A DNA stretch of 64,000 nt from Dactylis glomerata (GCA_007115705.1 QXEO01000549.1:1663512-1727511); one strand, 5' to 3'; numbered from the stretch's first letter, positions 22,989 to 34,815 are shown. The notes: generated by a model not told the origin, from the letters alone. A program made the numbers and translations.

Positions 22989-24500
22989 TGATGACCCACA
23001 AGTATAGGGGGTGTATCGTAGTACTTTTGATAAATAAGAGTGTCGAACCCAACGAGGAGCAGATGGTGTTGACTAGTTGTTTTGATCAATGTTTCACCGT
23101 AAATACTAGCAAACGCATTTTCAGGAGTATTTGGTAATGCAAATAAATGAAGTGTGAGTAAATAAAAGACAGTAGTAACGATTGCAGCAAGTGGCCCAGT
23201 CCTTTCTTTAGCAAAGGACAAGACGGTTGTGTAACTTATGATAACCAAACGTTCTCGAGGACACACGGGAGTTTTTGTCAAGAGCTTTCGCTTCATACCA
23301 CTAAATAATCTTTATTGGTTTGATAAGTGTTATGGGGGCGAACCTGTGCTAGCGCACTACCCTTACTAGGATAAATACACACTTGTGATTATACCCCTTG
23401 CAAGCATCCGCAAATACAAGAAAGTAATTAAGATAAATCTAACCACAGCCTTAAACTCTAAGATCCTACGCTCCCTGGTGCAATGGTTTTCCAACAGAGG
23501 TTTAGGTTTCTGTCACTCCAGCAACCCCACAATTGGTAGCCAAATAAACAATGCATCTCACGAGGCCCATAAATGGTGAAGTATCATGTAGTCGACGTTC
23601 ACATGACACCACTAGTGAAATAGCACCACAACAATATCAAACCATTAAAGATGACTCAACAATAATTCACTACTAACATCTTGACTTCTCCCATGTCCTC
23701 AAGAACTAAATGAACTACTCACAAGACATCATATGGATCATGATCAGAGGTGAAATAATGGTAAATAACAATCTGAACATAAACCTTAATTCAACGGTTC
23801 CACTCAATAGCATCAACTACAAGAGTAATCAACACCGGGAAAGTTTCCCCTAAGAATTTGACAAGATCCAACTCAAGATGTTACAGCGGGATGGCGTGGT
23901 GATGGTGGAGATGATGGTGCTGGTGATGGAGATGATGATGATGATCCCGATGAAGTCCGGTGCGATGGTGATGACGATGGCGATGATCTCCCCTCTCCGG
24001 GAAGGAATTTCCCTGGCAGATTTCTGCCTGCCGGAGAGCTTTTCTCTCTCTGGTGTTTTCCGCCCCGCAGAGGCGGTTGTGTCTATCTCTGAGCCCCCCC
24101 CCCTTGACTTAGGTTTTCGGGGACGATGAAGTACAGGAAGGGGTGAGACCTGGAGTGGGCCAGGGTGCCCTCACATAGGGCTGGCGCGGCCAGGGGCCAG
24201 GCCGCGCCCCCTATGTGTGAGGCTACCCTCTGGCTCCTCTCGACTCCTCCTTCTGGCTTCCGGAGTCTTTTGGTAAAATATAATTTTCAGGTATTTTTCT
24301 GGTATTTTCCTGATCTTCCGAAATATGGTGTCTTGACGGTCCTTTTCCAGCAGAATCCTGACTCCGGCAGCAAATCCTCCAATGATCATCAAACATGTAA
24401 AAACAGAGGAAATAACATAAGTATCATCTCTAAATATGAAATATATCAATGAATAACAGTAAATTATGATACAAAATAGTGATGCAAAATGGACGTATCA
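22989..24500 (-). repeat. Element D 3' LTR
   Basis: 1512 bp. In the element's sense it starts TGATACGTCCATTTTGC (at 24500) and ends GGGTCATCA (at 22989). It contains a GAT-rich microsatellite (about 23885-23990), a C-run (about 24098) and a GC-rich hairpin (24170-24222). Confidence 0.92.
24170..24222. repeat. GC-rich hairpin in element D LTR
   Basis: CACATAGGG and GGCGCGGCC pair with GGCCGCGCC and CCCTATGTG around a short loop. The same structure is at 33100-33148 in the other LTR, with relatives at 8583-8643 (element B LTR) and 26891-26943 (internal). Confidence 0.75.
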
Positions 24501-24517
24501 AGCCCCCCCAAGCTTAG
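24501..24517 (-). promoter_or_regulatory. Polypurine tract, element D
   Basis: Sense reading AAGCTTGGGGGGGCT abuts the 3' LTR start. A second AAGCTTGGGG lies at 26146-26155, just after the accessory ORF. Confidence 0.75.
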
Positions 24518-26191
24518 ACCTCGCTTGTCCCCAAGCGAAAACTAAACTCGGTAAACATGACCACAGGTTTATGGAGTGAAGTGTCGATAATCAAAATACG
24601 GACAAGAAGCATCACATTCACCAAAGCACAAATTATAACAGACAGCAACTTCCCTTTATAAGATATAGACTTGCAATAAGTAAAAGGGAATCACATATAA
24701 AGATGCACAAAGTAAACTATAATTGGTGATGGCAAACCTTAGTTCTTGGTCAAAGAATGATGAACAAGCTATTCATTCTTTTGAAAGGGGCCTTTTTAAA
24801 ACAGAGCTAATATAGCAAAGACCATATGCTCAACAAAATAAAGTTTTTGCATTCATAGAAAGCTTTCAAAGATATATTTCTTTAGACAAAAGCATTGTAC
24901 AAAACAAGGAAGATAGTAAACATGATTAAACGGATCAACATATGAATGAGTGAAACATAACAACTCAAATGCTTGCTTGAGATAGAGGGGAATAGGTTGA
25001 CTCAACATAAAAGTAAAAGATAGGCCCTTCGCAGAGGGAAGCAGGGATTAAACATGTGCTAGAGCTTTTCATTTGCAAAACAGAGGTAAAAAGTGTTTTG
25101 AGAGGTGGTTGCTTTTGTCAACGACTAGCAACGGAGTTCTTGATGTCTTCCATACTAAACAAGTGAGAGCGGTTCCGAGATGTTTGATTAATTGGCACAT
25201 TGGTGCTCTTTTATAGCTTTGCACTCCTCCCCACCTTTTCCTTTCTCAAACCATGGCTAACCAATTCCATCGGGTGCCAACCAACTTTCACATACCATGG
25301 AGGAGTGCTCTTTTCTTTTCTTTTTTTTAGATAATAATGGTCTGACCAGCTCCCTTGCAAAATTAGTGACGAGCAGATGAAGCTGCCTAGTCGAGGGGTA
25401 CTTAATTTAGTATGGAAGATAACAAACCCATCCACTACGTCCTCATGAGCTAAAAATAGTGGCACAAAATGAGAAGTGTTTGAAGGTTTTTGAAAGGTAG
25501 CACATGAAAATTTACTTGGAATGGCTTGAAATACCATGCATAGGAATTTATAGTGGACTCTTTGGAAGTGACTTGGCTTTTGGGATTTGGATCCACGAGA
25601 AGTATTCCCTCTCAGTACAGGTTTTTGGCTAGCAAGGCTGGGTAGCAAGCATAAGAGTTGCATGAAACAAACAAACATACATATAATAAGAACAATCATG
25701 CAAACTTCCTTGAAGGTTCAACAATTTTGACTCTGAGAATAATATTGCTTATAAGCCAAACATGAAGGGTAAACTGAAGTGATGTAGCTACAAACACGTC
25801 TTTAATCTTTTCTACTCAAACCTCAAGGTAATGTTGCTACTGACCAAGCTAGGTTTGCCAAAACCAACTAAATTTACTCATGCTCCCAAGTGATACCAAT
25901 ACTAATCAACAAGACTAGTCGTATAAGAGAGATTGCCAACTAAAATAAAGTGTGCGGAAAGTAAACGATAGAACTTCTCATTAATATTTCATTACCACAA
26001 CTCACACCAAGGGATACATAGATAACCAACTAAGGAGGATACTTCCAAACTGCAAACTATTCTATAAGATAACTTCTCTATTCATGATATGACTCTACTT
26101 GAAAAGTAAATGAGCAAAAGGTAATGATGTGATACTGCGGCACTCCCCCAAGCTTGGAACAAGCCAAGGGGTTGCCTATACCGATAAAGAG
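24518..26191 (-). other. Element D 3' noncoding region
   Basis: Between the accessory ORF and the 3' LTR. A 162-codon open stretch at 25211-25699 has no recognisable domain. The proximal LTR half (about 24,500-25,700) matches the distal noncoding region of element B, linking the two families. Confidence 0.65.
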
Positions 26192-26722
26192 TTACTCTTT
26201 TGGTGGTGGCGGTGAGTCTTTAATGAGCTTCTCAATCAAATCTTTCAAGTCATCGATCTTGTGACTGAGGTTACGAATCATCTCTGAATTATGCTCAATA
26301 CGGTTCATGAACCTGTCAGCCAGAGAATCCCAGCTCTTGGAGTTATTTCCCCAACCTTCTTCACTCTTAGAACTTCTTTTCCCTGCACTGTTAGAACTAT
26401 CTATATCCCAATAGGAGGGCAATCGTGATCGAGGCACCTTTTGAAACTGATGTTCATGTATTAGAGTATGGAAAGGGTTGTTGCCTGACGAAGATGTCCG
26501 TGGAGCTACAATGTGATGCGGCACACCCCCTCCGGTTCTTATACGTGCACTCTTCTTGAACTTGTCATGACTAGTCATGACCCCAATGCTTGCGATCATG
26601 GTGCTCGTACGTGAACCTTGATCTTCCTCCTCGGTCTCACTTTCAACTTCTTCCTTCGGCTGAAGATCTTGGTGGTTATCTTCCGAAGGTGCCTTCTCCT
26701 TGTCGCCACTTGAGAAAACCAT
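26192..26722 (-). CDS. Element D accessory ORF, unknown function
   Basis: 176 residues from the ATG at 26722, which sits in a strong context (GGCACCATGGTT). The frame is open 44 codons further upstream, but that part lies in the presumed leader. Residues 1-50 are charged and acidic (EEVESETEEEDQGS). The middle is basic and serine-rich. The C-terminus (about 125-170) shows heptad-like leucine/isoleucine spacing (IRNLSHKIDDLKDLIEKLI), suggesting a coiled coil, then a proline tail. There is no signal peptide or membrane segment after this start, so it is not an obvious envelope protein although it occupies the env position of Athila elements. It is the only undisrupted ORF of element D. Function unknown. 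Confidence 0.6.
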   Translation of the reverse strand: MVFSSGDKEKAPSEDNHQDLQPKEEVESETEEEDQGSRTSTMIASIGVMTSHDKFKKSARIRTGGGVPHHIVAPRTSSSGNNPFHTLIHEHQFQKVPRSRLPSYWDIDSSNSAGKRSSKSEEGWGNNSKSWDSLADRFMNRIEHNSEMIRNLSHKIDDLKDLIEKLIKDSPPPPKE

Positions 26723-26818
26723 GGTGCCCTCAAAACTAAGATCAACTCCTGACAGAAACAGCTCGAAACAAAAACACGACGAGAAAATGATATACAGACT
26801 TCGGGTACTCCGGGGGGG

Positions 26819-26824
26819 TATATA
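26819..26824 (-). promoter_or_regulatory. Internal TATA box upstream of the element D accessory ORF
   Basis: Sense reading TTCGCCTATATACCCC, about 100 bp before the ATG. It closely matches TTCGCCTATAAGG of the element B LTR and, like it, follows a GC-rich hairpin (26891-26943). It looks like a duplicated LTR core promoter placed inside the element. Confidence 0.55.
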
Positions 26825-26890
26825 GGCGAAAATTATACATCGAGGGGAAATCATAGGAGGAAACTAGGACGGAAACGAGTTCCGGGGTGT

Positions 26891-26943
26891 TCTCACACCA
26901 GGGCGGTGCGGCCAGGGGTGGACCCGTGCCCCCTGTGTGTGAG
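26891..26943. repeat. LTR-like GC hairpin inside element D
   Basis: CTCACACCAGGGCGGTGCGG and CCGTGCCCCCTGTGTGTGAG form an imperfect hairpin aligned with the LTR hairpin at 24170-24222. It marks the upstream edge of the internal promoter-like block. Confidence 0.65.
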
Positions 26944-27061
26944 GAGCACCCGGACTCCTTTTCCTGCCCGTTTTTGTCTCGTGATTTTTCATATTTAGTA
27001 AAAACAGCAAAAATATTAAAGGAAGAGCTTTTCGCGAAACTTCTCTGAATAGAACTGTTAC
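26944..27061 (-). other. Short spacer between integrase and the internal promoter block
   Basis: AT-rich; no feature seen. Confidence 0.5.
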
Positions 27062-28290
27062 CTATTCGAAAACGAACTCTGCAGGTACCTGCAATTTGTC
27101 TTGGATGAATTCTTCTGGAGAAACTGTCTCAATTACATCAACATCTTCATTATAAGAATCTCCAGTAATATAATGTTTAAGTCTTTGCCCATTCACCACT
27201 TGTGTAGAGTCATCTTTCAATGAAGTAATCTTAATAGCACCTGAGCGGTACACTTCAATAATAACATATGGTCCTTCCCATTTTGATAGTAATTTCCCTG
27301 CAAAAAAATCTGAGACGAGACCTATACAATAGAACTTTCTCACCAACATGAAACTCTCTCTTAAGAATTCTCTTATCATGCCATTGCTTGACTTTCTCTT
27401 TGAAAAGTCTGGCATTCTCATACGCTTCGTTTCTCCAATCATCTAGAGAACTCAAATCTAACAACCTTTTCTTACCGGCTAGTTTAAAATCTCTATTAAG
27501 CTCTTTCACTTCCCAAAAAGCTTTGTGTTCTAATTCTAAAGGCAAGTGACACGCTTTTCTATAAACCATCTTATAAGGAGACATTCCCATGGGGTTCTTA
27601 TAAGCAGTTCTATAAGCCCATAAAGCATCCTTTAACTTACTAGCCCAGTTTTTTCTAGATCTTTTAACAGTCTTCTGCAAAATAGACTTGATCTCTCTAT
27701 TTGAAAGCTCTACCTGCCCACTAGTTTGGGGATGATAAGCAGAAGCAATTCTATGATTAACATCATATTTAGCAAGAGTTTTTCTAAAACTACCATGAAT
27801 AAAATGAGAACCTCCATCAGTCATAAGATATCTAGGCACACAAAACCTAGGAAAAATAACATCTTTAAGCATTTTTAATGAGGTCTCACCATTGGCACTC
27901 TTTGTAGGTATGGCTTCTACCCATTTAGTAACATAATCAACAGCAACAAGTATGTGGGTATAGCCTTTTGAAGGAGGAAAAGGACCCATAAAGTCAAATC
28001 CCCAACAATCAAACAGTTCAATAACAAGAGTGTAATTCATAGGCATTTCATTGCATCTAGAAATATTACCAACTCTTTGACATTCATCACAAGATAAAAC
28101 ATACCTTCTAGCATCTTTAAAGAGGGTTGGCCAATAAAAACCTGATTGTAGAACCTTCTGAGCGGTTCTATCTCTAGCATGATGCCCTCCATAAGCACTG
28201 CCATGGCATTTTCTTAATATCTCTTGTTGCTCATATTCTGGTACACATCTTCACATAATACCATCAACTCCTTTATATAAGTGTGGGTCA
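27062..28290 (-). pseudogene. int: Element D integrase, frameshifted
   Basis: The zinc-binding N-terminus (GSAYGGHHARD and CDECQRV, about 28,050-28,210) is followed by the catalytic core with D-D-E residues in GFDFMGPF, MTDGGSHF and GQVELSNRE. The C-terminal GKLLSKWEGPY block is in another frame from about 27,300. The last codons (LQVPAEFVFE) end at 27062. The core frame is otherwise open from 28046 to 27255. Only one small shift separates core from C-terminus, so this is a fairly young lesion. Confidence 0.85.
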
Positions 28291-29980
28291 TCCCAAAAGT
28301 AATGCCTCAAATCATAGAAGAATTTTCTTCTTTGCTGAGCTGTAAAAGTTGGAGGCAAATACTTGGAAACAATAAAGTTAGCATAATCAGCATACCAAGG
28401 AAGGTCTCGCGAAGTTACATTTACAGCAGCTAACTATTCATTTGGAAAACTATCATTAATAGGAATGGGATCAAAAGAAATGTTTTCCAATCTAGACAAG
28501 TTGTTAGCCACAGGATTTTCAGCACCTTTCTATCTACGATATGCAAATCAAATTCTTGTAAAAGCAACACCCATCTAATAAGCCTAGGCTTAGCATCCTT
28601 CTTAGTCATAAGATATCTAATAGCAGCATGATCAGTATGAATAGTAACTTTAGAATCAACAATGTAAGATCTAAATTTATCACATGCAAAAACAACAGCA
28701 AGAAACTCTTTCTCAGTGGTAGCATAATTTTTCTAAGCAGCATCAAGAGTCTTACTAGCATAATGAATAACATTCAACTTATTATCTACGCGCTGTCCAA
28801 GAATAGCACCAACAGCAAAATCACTAGCATCACACATAATTTCAAAAGGTAAATTCCAATCAGGTGGTTGAACAATAGGAGCAGTAGTTAAAGCCTTCTT
28901 ACGAGTTTCAAAAGCTTCCTTACAATCATCATCAAAGACAAATGGTACATCTTTTTGAAGAAGATTAGTAAGAGGCTTTGAAATCTTAGAGAAGTCTTTA
29001 ATAAAACTCCTATAGAAACCAGCATGACCAAGAACACTACGAATACCTTTAACATCTCTGGGACAGGGCATTTTCTCAATTGCCTCCACTTTTGCTCTGT
29101 CAACTTCAATACCTCTTTCAGAAATTTTATGTCCAAGGATAATTCCTTCATTCACCATAAAGTGGCATTTCTCCCAATTAAGAACAAGGTTAGTTTCTTC
29201 GCACCTCTGCAAAACTTTATCAAGGTTGTGCAAACAGTTATCAAAAGAAGTTCCATAGACGGAAAAATCGTCCATAGAGACCTCCACAATTTCCTCACAA
29301 AAAACATGAAAAATAGCAGACATGCATCTTTGAAAAGTAGCAGGAGCATTGCATAAACCAAACGGCATACGTCTATAAGCATAAGTTCCATAAGGACAAG
29401 TAAAAGTGGTTTTCTCTTGATCTTCCTTTCTAACAGCAATTTGAGAAAAACCAGAATAACCATCAAGGAAACAAAAATGAGTCTTCTTAGATAACCTTTC
29501 TAACATCTGATCTATAAACGGTAAAGGATAATGATCTTTCTTAGTAACTTTGATTACCTTCCTATAATCAATGCACATCCTATAACCAACTACTACCCTT
29601 TGAGGAATAAGCTCGTTATTCTCATTAGGCACAACAGTCATACCTCCTTTCTTAGGAACACAATGAACAGGACTAACCCATCTACTATCAGCAATAGGAT
29701 AGATAATACCAGCATCAAGGAGCTTTAATACCTCATTTCTTACCACATCCTTCATCTTGGGAATTAAGCGGCGTTGATGTTCCACAACTGGCTTCGCGTC
29801 TTTCTCCATATTAATAGCATGCTGACATAAAGTGGGGCAAATTCCTTTTAAATCATCAAGAGTATATCCCATAGCTCCTCGGTGTTTCCTCAATATCTCC
29901 AATAATCTTTCTTCTGCCTTTCCTAAAAGTTTAGAACTAATAATAACAGGATATATTTTCTTATCATCTATATAAAGCAT
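28291..29980 (-). pseudogene. pol: Element D reverse transcriptase and RNase H
   Basis: RT is open from 29980 to a TAG at 28733. It has the Athila block VPNENNELIPQR, CIDYRKV, FLDGYSGFSQI and the palm motif in the form SMDD (EVSMDDFSVYG). Both catalytic aspartates are present, but the first position is serine where Athila RTs usually carry F or Y. RNase H continues past the stop (NYATTEKEFLAVVFACDKF, TIHTDHAAIRYLM). The linker to integrase is degraded near 28,230-28,520. Confidence 0.85.
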
Positions 29981-30746
29981 ATTTAAGATTATCAGGCAAG
30001 GGTTTTAATTCAAAAACAGGATCTTCCTTAGGCGGCAAAGTGGTACCAAGATCCTCCACAGGTAAATTGTGCTTGATTAATGGTTGTTGACGAAGGAAAA
30101 TATCGTCAATCTCTTCTCTTTCCTTACTAAAAACATCACTTTCGTGATCTTCCATGAATTGCTACAAAGCATTATTAAGAGCAAGAGCAATAGAAGCAAG
30201 TTGTTCAACTCAAAAAATTTCATTAGGCGTTTCATTTACATAAGAAGTCTTAGCAAACTTAGAAAAATTAAACTCATAAGACTCTCCATTAAACTTAGTG
30301 AAAATTTTCTCCTTCTTATAGTCTATCACAGCACCACAAGTATTCAAAAAGGGTCTACCAAAAATAATGGGCTAAGTTTTACTAGCCTCTTTACCAAGTA
30401 CTAGAAAATCAGTGGGGTATTTAGTCTTACCGCATAGAACTTCCACATCTCGAACAATACCAAGAGGCCAAACAGTCTCTCTGTTAGCAAGCTGAACAAC
30501 CACATCAATATCTTCAAGTTCACAAGCGCCAATCTCGTGCATAATTTCTTTGTAAAGCTCTAAAGGAATAGCACTTGCACTAGCACCAATATCACATAAA
30601 CCATAATAGCAATGATCTCCAATCCTGACAGAAATAACAGGAACACTTGTTTTCCTATGCTTTTTAGGATGTGAGAGAATGTTAGAAGCATCTGCACAAA
30701 AGAGAATATATTCATCCCTTACATCTTTAGTAACAAGATCCTTCAA
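29981..30746 (-). pseudogene. pro: Element D protease region
   Basis: An aspartic protease with active-site CDIGASASAIPLE (about 30,580-30,600), the form used in Athila elements, lies in the frame 30746-30372. TAG at 30372 and further stops near 30,210 and 30,160 break the connection to RT. The sequence between (FGRPFLNTCGAVIDY) is a typical protease end. Confidence 0.75.
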
Positions 30747-30773
30747 TATAGCTACAGGAGACTTAATAGTAAT

Positions 30774-31781
30774 TTACTCATCAGGTTCTACAACTTTCTT
30801 GGTACTTTTATTAGACACACTTACCAAAGTAGAGTACTTCTTTACCTTAGCAGGGAAAGGTGTCTTCTCAAAATAAGGTTCAGGCACAATGCTATCAACA
30901 GTACAAACTTCAGTAGCTGCAGCAGGAATATGACTAATGGAATCTTTATAAGGTGCATGATATTTGTTCCAATCTTTCTTTGGAACATCAAGATAAGAGG
31001 CAAAGGCCTTAAGACAATTAGCAAGTATTTGAGAATCAAGACCATAAGCAATGCTAACACTATGAAAGTCATCGGTTCCCATAAAAGTTTTAATGCATTC
31101 ATAATCATAGTTTATACCTGACTTCCTACCTTTGTCGTTTTCCCATCCTTTAGCATTCTCTTGTATACGGTCAAGAAGTTTCCACTTAGCATCTTCTTTC
31201 ATATGAGTAAATGATCCAAAGCAAGAAGCATCCAAATAATCCTTATCAGGAAGAGTAAGCCGCGCATAAAAATTATCAATAACAATATTATTGGGGAGCT
31301 AATGAATGGGGAATTTGAGCATTAGTAACTTCAATCTCCCCCACGCTTGGGCAATACTTTCTCCATCATGAGGCCAAAAATTATATATCCGATTACGGTC
31401 TTTATGAATTTCACTTGGAGGATAAAACTTGGAATAAAAGAGAGGTACAATGTCCTCCCATGCCATAGATGGACCATCTTGGAGTAGTCGATACCACTCC
31501 TCAGCTCTGCCTTTCAATGATAAAGAGAATAGCTTCTTCTTGACATGGCTTGGTGAAATACCTGCACACCTGAACAACTCACATAATTCATGTATAAATA
31601 GTAAATGATCACCCGGATGGACAGTTCCATCTCCTGAATAGCAGTTATCCATAACACGCCCAACAATTTTCATAGGTATTTTAAAAGGCTCAACTTCAGC
31701 AGGTGGTGGTGGTGGTTCATCCACATGTGCAGCAGTGGTAGAAGTGTTCCCAAATAGGAAACCAAATGGAGAATTCTCCAT
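30774..31781 (-). pseudogene. gag: Element D Gag, one internal stop
   Basis: ATG at 31781 (MENSPFGFLFGN), then the Gag capsid domain (FKIPMKIVGRVMDN, GDGTVHPGDHLLFIHELC, SLKGRAEEWYRLLQ, FYPPSEIHKDRN). This closely parallels element B Gag, although B diverges in the first 30 residues. A stop at 31299 falls where B reads D in HDLPRN. The frame resumes to a second stop at 30774 before the protease. Zinc knuckles are not obvious. Confidence 0.8.
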
Positions 31782-31872
31782 AGCAGAATAAAATAAAAAT
31801 AAAAGACAAAAATAAAAACAATACTCATAGCGACGGTTACCTTTACCAATCCACTCTTCAATAGCGCTACAC

Positions 31873-31890
31873 TCCCCGGCAATGGCGTCA
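31873..31890 (-). promoter_or_regulatory. Primer binding site, tRNA-Asp type (element D)
   Basis: Sense TGACGCCATTGCCGGGGA, eleven bases after the LTR end. Compared with the element B site only the third base differs. Both sites share the unusual gap from the LTR. Confidence 0.75.
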
Positions 31891-31901
31891 GAAAATAGTC
31901 T

Positions 31902-33428
31902 TGATGACCCACAAGTATAGGGGGTGTATCGTAGTACTTTCGATAAATAAGAGTGTCAAACCCAACGAGGAGCAGAAGGTGTTGACTAGTGGTTTTGATC
32001 AAGGTTTCACTGTAAATACTAGCAAACGGGTTTTCAGGAGTATTTGGTAATGCAAATAAATAAAGTGTGAGTAAATAAAAGATAGTAGTAACAATTGCAG
32101 CAAGTGGCCCAATCCTTTCTTTAGCAAAGGACAAGCCAGTTGTGTAACTTATGATAATCAAACGTTCTCGAGGACACACGGGAGTTTCTGTCAAGAGCTT
32201 TCGCTTCATACCACTAAATAATCTTTATTGGTTTGATAAGTGTTATGGGGGCGAACCTGTGCTAGCGCACTACCCTTACTAGGATAAATACACACTTGTG
32301 ATTATACCCCTTGCAAGCATCCGCAAATACAAGAAAGTAATTAAGATAAATCTAACCATAGCCTTAAACTCTAAGATCCTACGCTCCCTGGTGCAATGGT
32401 TTCCCAACGGAGGTTTAGGTTTCTGTCACTCCAGCAACCCCACAATTGGTAGCCAAATACACAATGCATCTCACTAGGCCCATAAATGGTGAAGTATCAT
32501 GTAGTCGACGTTCACATGACACCACTAGTGAAATAGCACCACAACAATATCAAACCATTAAAGATGACTCAACAATAATTCACTACTAACATCTTGACTT
32601 CTCCCATGTCCTCAAGAAGTAAACGAACTACTCGCAAGACATCATATGGATCATGATCAGAGGTGAAATAATGGTAAATAACAATCTAAACATAAACCTT
32701 AATTCAACGGTTCCACTCAATAGCATCAACTACAAGAGTAATCAACACCGGGAAAGTTTCCCCTAAAAATTTGACAAAATCCAACTCAAGATGTTACAGC
32801 GGGATGGCGTGGTGATGGTGGAGATGATGGTGCTGGTGATGGAGATGATGATGATGATGATCCCGATGAAGTCCGGTGCGATGGTGATGACGATGGCAAC
32901 GATCTCCCCTCTCCGAGAAGGAATTTCCCCGGCAGATTTCTGCCTGCCGGAGAGCTTTTCTCTCTCTGGTGTTTTCCGCCCTGCAGAGGCGGCTGTGTCT
33001 ATCTCTGAGCCCCACCCCCGCCCCCCCCCCCTTGACTTAGGTTTTCGGGGACAATGAAGTATGCGAAGGGGCGATACCTGGAGTGGGCCAGGGTGCCCTC
33101 ACATAGGGCCGGCGCGGCCAGGGGCCAGGCCGCGCCCCCTATGTGTGAGGCTGCCCTCTGGCTTCTCTCAACTCCTCCTTCTGGCTTCCAGAGTCTTTTG
33201 GTAAAATATAATTTTCAGGTATTTTTCTGGTATTTTCCTGATCTTCCAAAATATGGTGTCTTGACGGTCTTTTTCCAGTAGAATCCTGACTCCGGCAGCA
33301 AATCCTCCAATGATCATCAAACATGTAAAAACAGAGGAAATAACATAAGTATCATCTCTAAATATGAAATATATCAATGAATAACAGTAGATTATGATAC
33401 AAAATAGTGATGCAAAATGGACGTATCA
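31902..33428 (-). repeat. Element D 5' LTR
   Basis: 1527 bp, the partner of 22989-24500. The GC hairpin is at 33100-33148, a long C-run near 33013-33031, and a GAT microsatellite at about 32815-32880. Confidence 0.92.
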
Positions 33429-33548
33429 AGGCGTCGCCGCCGGGTCCTTCGCCTTGTTCCTACTTCTGAGCGGGCGGCCGCGCTTGCGCCCGCTCGATCC
33501 GTCAGGCCCTCTGGCCACAACTCCACCGAGAACTCCCATCGACGACAT
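33429..33548 (-). pseudogene. Unit 2 accessory gene, N-terminal part
   Basis: Continuation of the gene interrupted by element D, from the ATG at 33548 through the first AT-hook region (CGRPLRSRNK-like) to the insertion point. The CT-rich leader and TTTAAAG box lie upstream as in the sister copies. Confidence 0.65.
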
Positions 33549-34063
33549 GGTGGGGAAGGAGATGGGCTGGAGAGGAGAAGGAACCGCTCGGCGAAGAAGG
33601 TGAAGGCGCTCTGGAATGGGGAAAAACTCCTCGACAGCTCCGAAACTTTAAAGGAAGGCGGGGTGTGAAAAGCCGAGCCGGTTTAATGCGAGTAGATGGG
33701 CAGATCAGACGCGTGGCATTTTGATTAGACATATCAATAACGTCAGCCACGCCCTGCCACATGATGTTCCACGGAATCATTACCGAGACCAAAGAGTCCA
33801 GGCGATGGGACATAACACTGCGGCACTATGCCGGCCGCAGCGTGGGTTCAGAACCCGATGCGGCCCAAGTTCCAAGGGGTCGGGCACCGGCTGGTGACGA
33901 CGGAGCAGCTCACAGCCGGATCGGTCCCGGAGCCAAGATCGACGACTTTCGAGCCGGACGAGAAATCCTGGGACTTTGACGGAAACATGCTGACTTCAGC
34001 GAGGAATAGAACCCACCGAAGCCCCATGCTGACCCATGAGACTTCGCTAGTTTCGGGGCCTAG

Positions 34064-34815
34064 TGTCATGGGGATGACTTCCAGGGTATGCCAAGGGCAG
34101 CGCTGTCTACCGGCTGGTGTCCCAGGAATGTCCACGGTGCTAAGTCCAGAAGACCAGCTCTGTCCAAAGGGCCGGCTGCGCCAGTAGCCGGCTGGCGAAT
34201 CCATCGAGGAGAGCCAGAGCCGGTGAAGACGACAAGACCCCTCCAATGGCTGCTTCGCCGAAAGCGGTCTGGCCCCGACAAGATCGACAGAGGCGAGGGA
34301 CGGGCATGACGCAAGCCACGTCCAGACTCCACCAACCAGCGAGCAGGAGCCTTCCCCATGAAAGGATCCGAGGCAAAAGGGAGAGCATATGCCTCCAAGA
34401 TGCCGGTCCAAGGGGGAAAAGGCACTTTATAAAGTTGCCACCGTCAGACAATGAGTCAGAGGCCAGAGGATCACTCCAAGGACGCAGCCGCGGAGGAGCC
34501 GGCAGCCGGGCAGCCAGCCACCTAACCTGTAACCAGACCCCCGCCTATATAAGGGGGTCTGGACCCTTAGACTAGGGAGATCCGATCCTTCTTCTTCCTC
34601 CTCTAGACCGAATAGCTCAAGGAGCGTTGCAACCACTGTGAAGATAATAAGAAACAAGGCACGAAGTAGGGGTGTTACCTCTGGCGTGGAGGGCCCTGAA
34701 CCTGGGTAAACCGTGGTGTCCTAGTTACACAATCTCGAGCCGGACCCATCGTCGCACACAGTCGAGCCCCTTCGTTAAGCCATCCCCATGGCTACTGTCA
34801 CTAAATCCCATGACA
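34064..34815 (+). repeat. Unit 2 full LTR
   Basis: TGTCATGG to CCATGACA, 752 bp. TATATAA at 34546-34552. It shares the TGTCATGG/CCATGACA end pair with the unit 1 LTR. Confidence 0.9.

Larger units (their letters stand above)
22989..33428 (-). mobile_element. Element D: Athila-lineage Ty3/gypsy element
   Basis: A 10.4-kb element on the minus strand with two full LTRs, a tRNA-Asp-type primer site, gag, protease, RT, RNase H, integrase and an extra ORF downstream of integrase. RT and gag show Athila signatures (for example PNENNELIP, DGYSGFSQI, DFSVYGTSFDNC). It is inserted in the unit 2 accessory gene. Several stops in gag-pol make it defective. The LTRs differ by roughly 2-3 percent by rough hand comparison. 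Confidence 0.9.

Noticed and set aside
23878..23990. Met/Val-rich protein from the GAT repeat in the element D LTR
   Set aside because: It is a translated microsatellite in both LTRs, not a gene.
26192..26854. Element D accessory ORF as an envelope protein
   Set aside because: The hydrophobic stretch lies only in the upstream extension, before the best ATG and inside the presumed leader; no membrane segment elsewhere.
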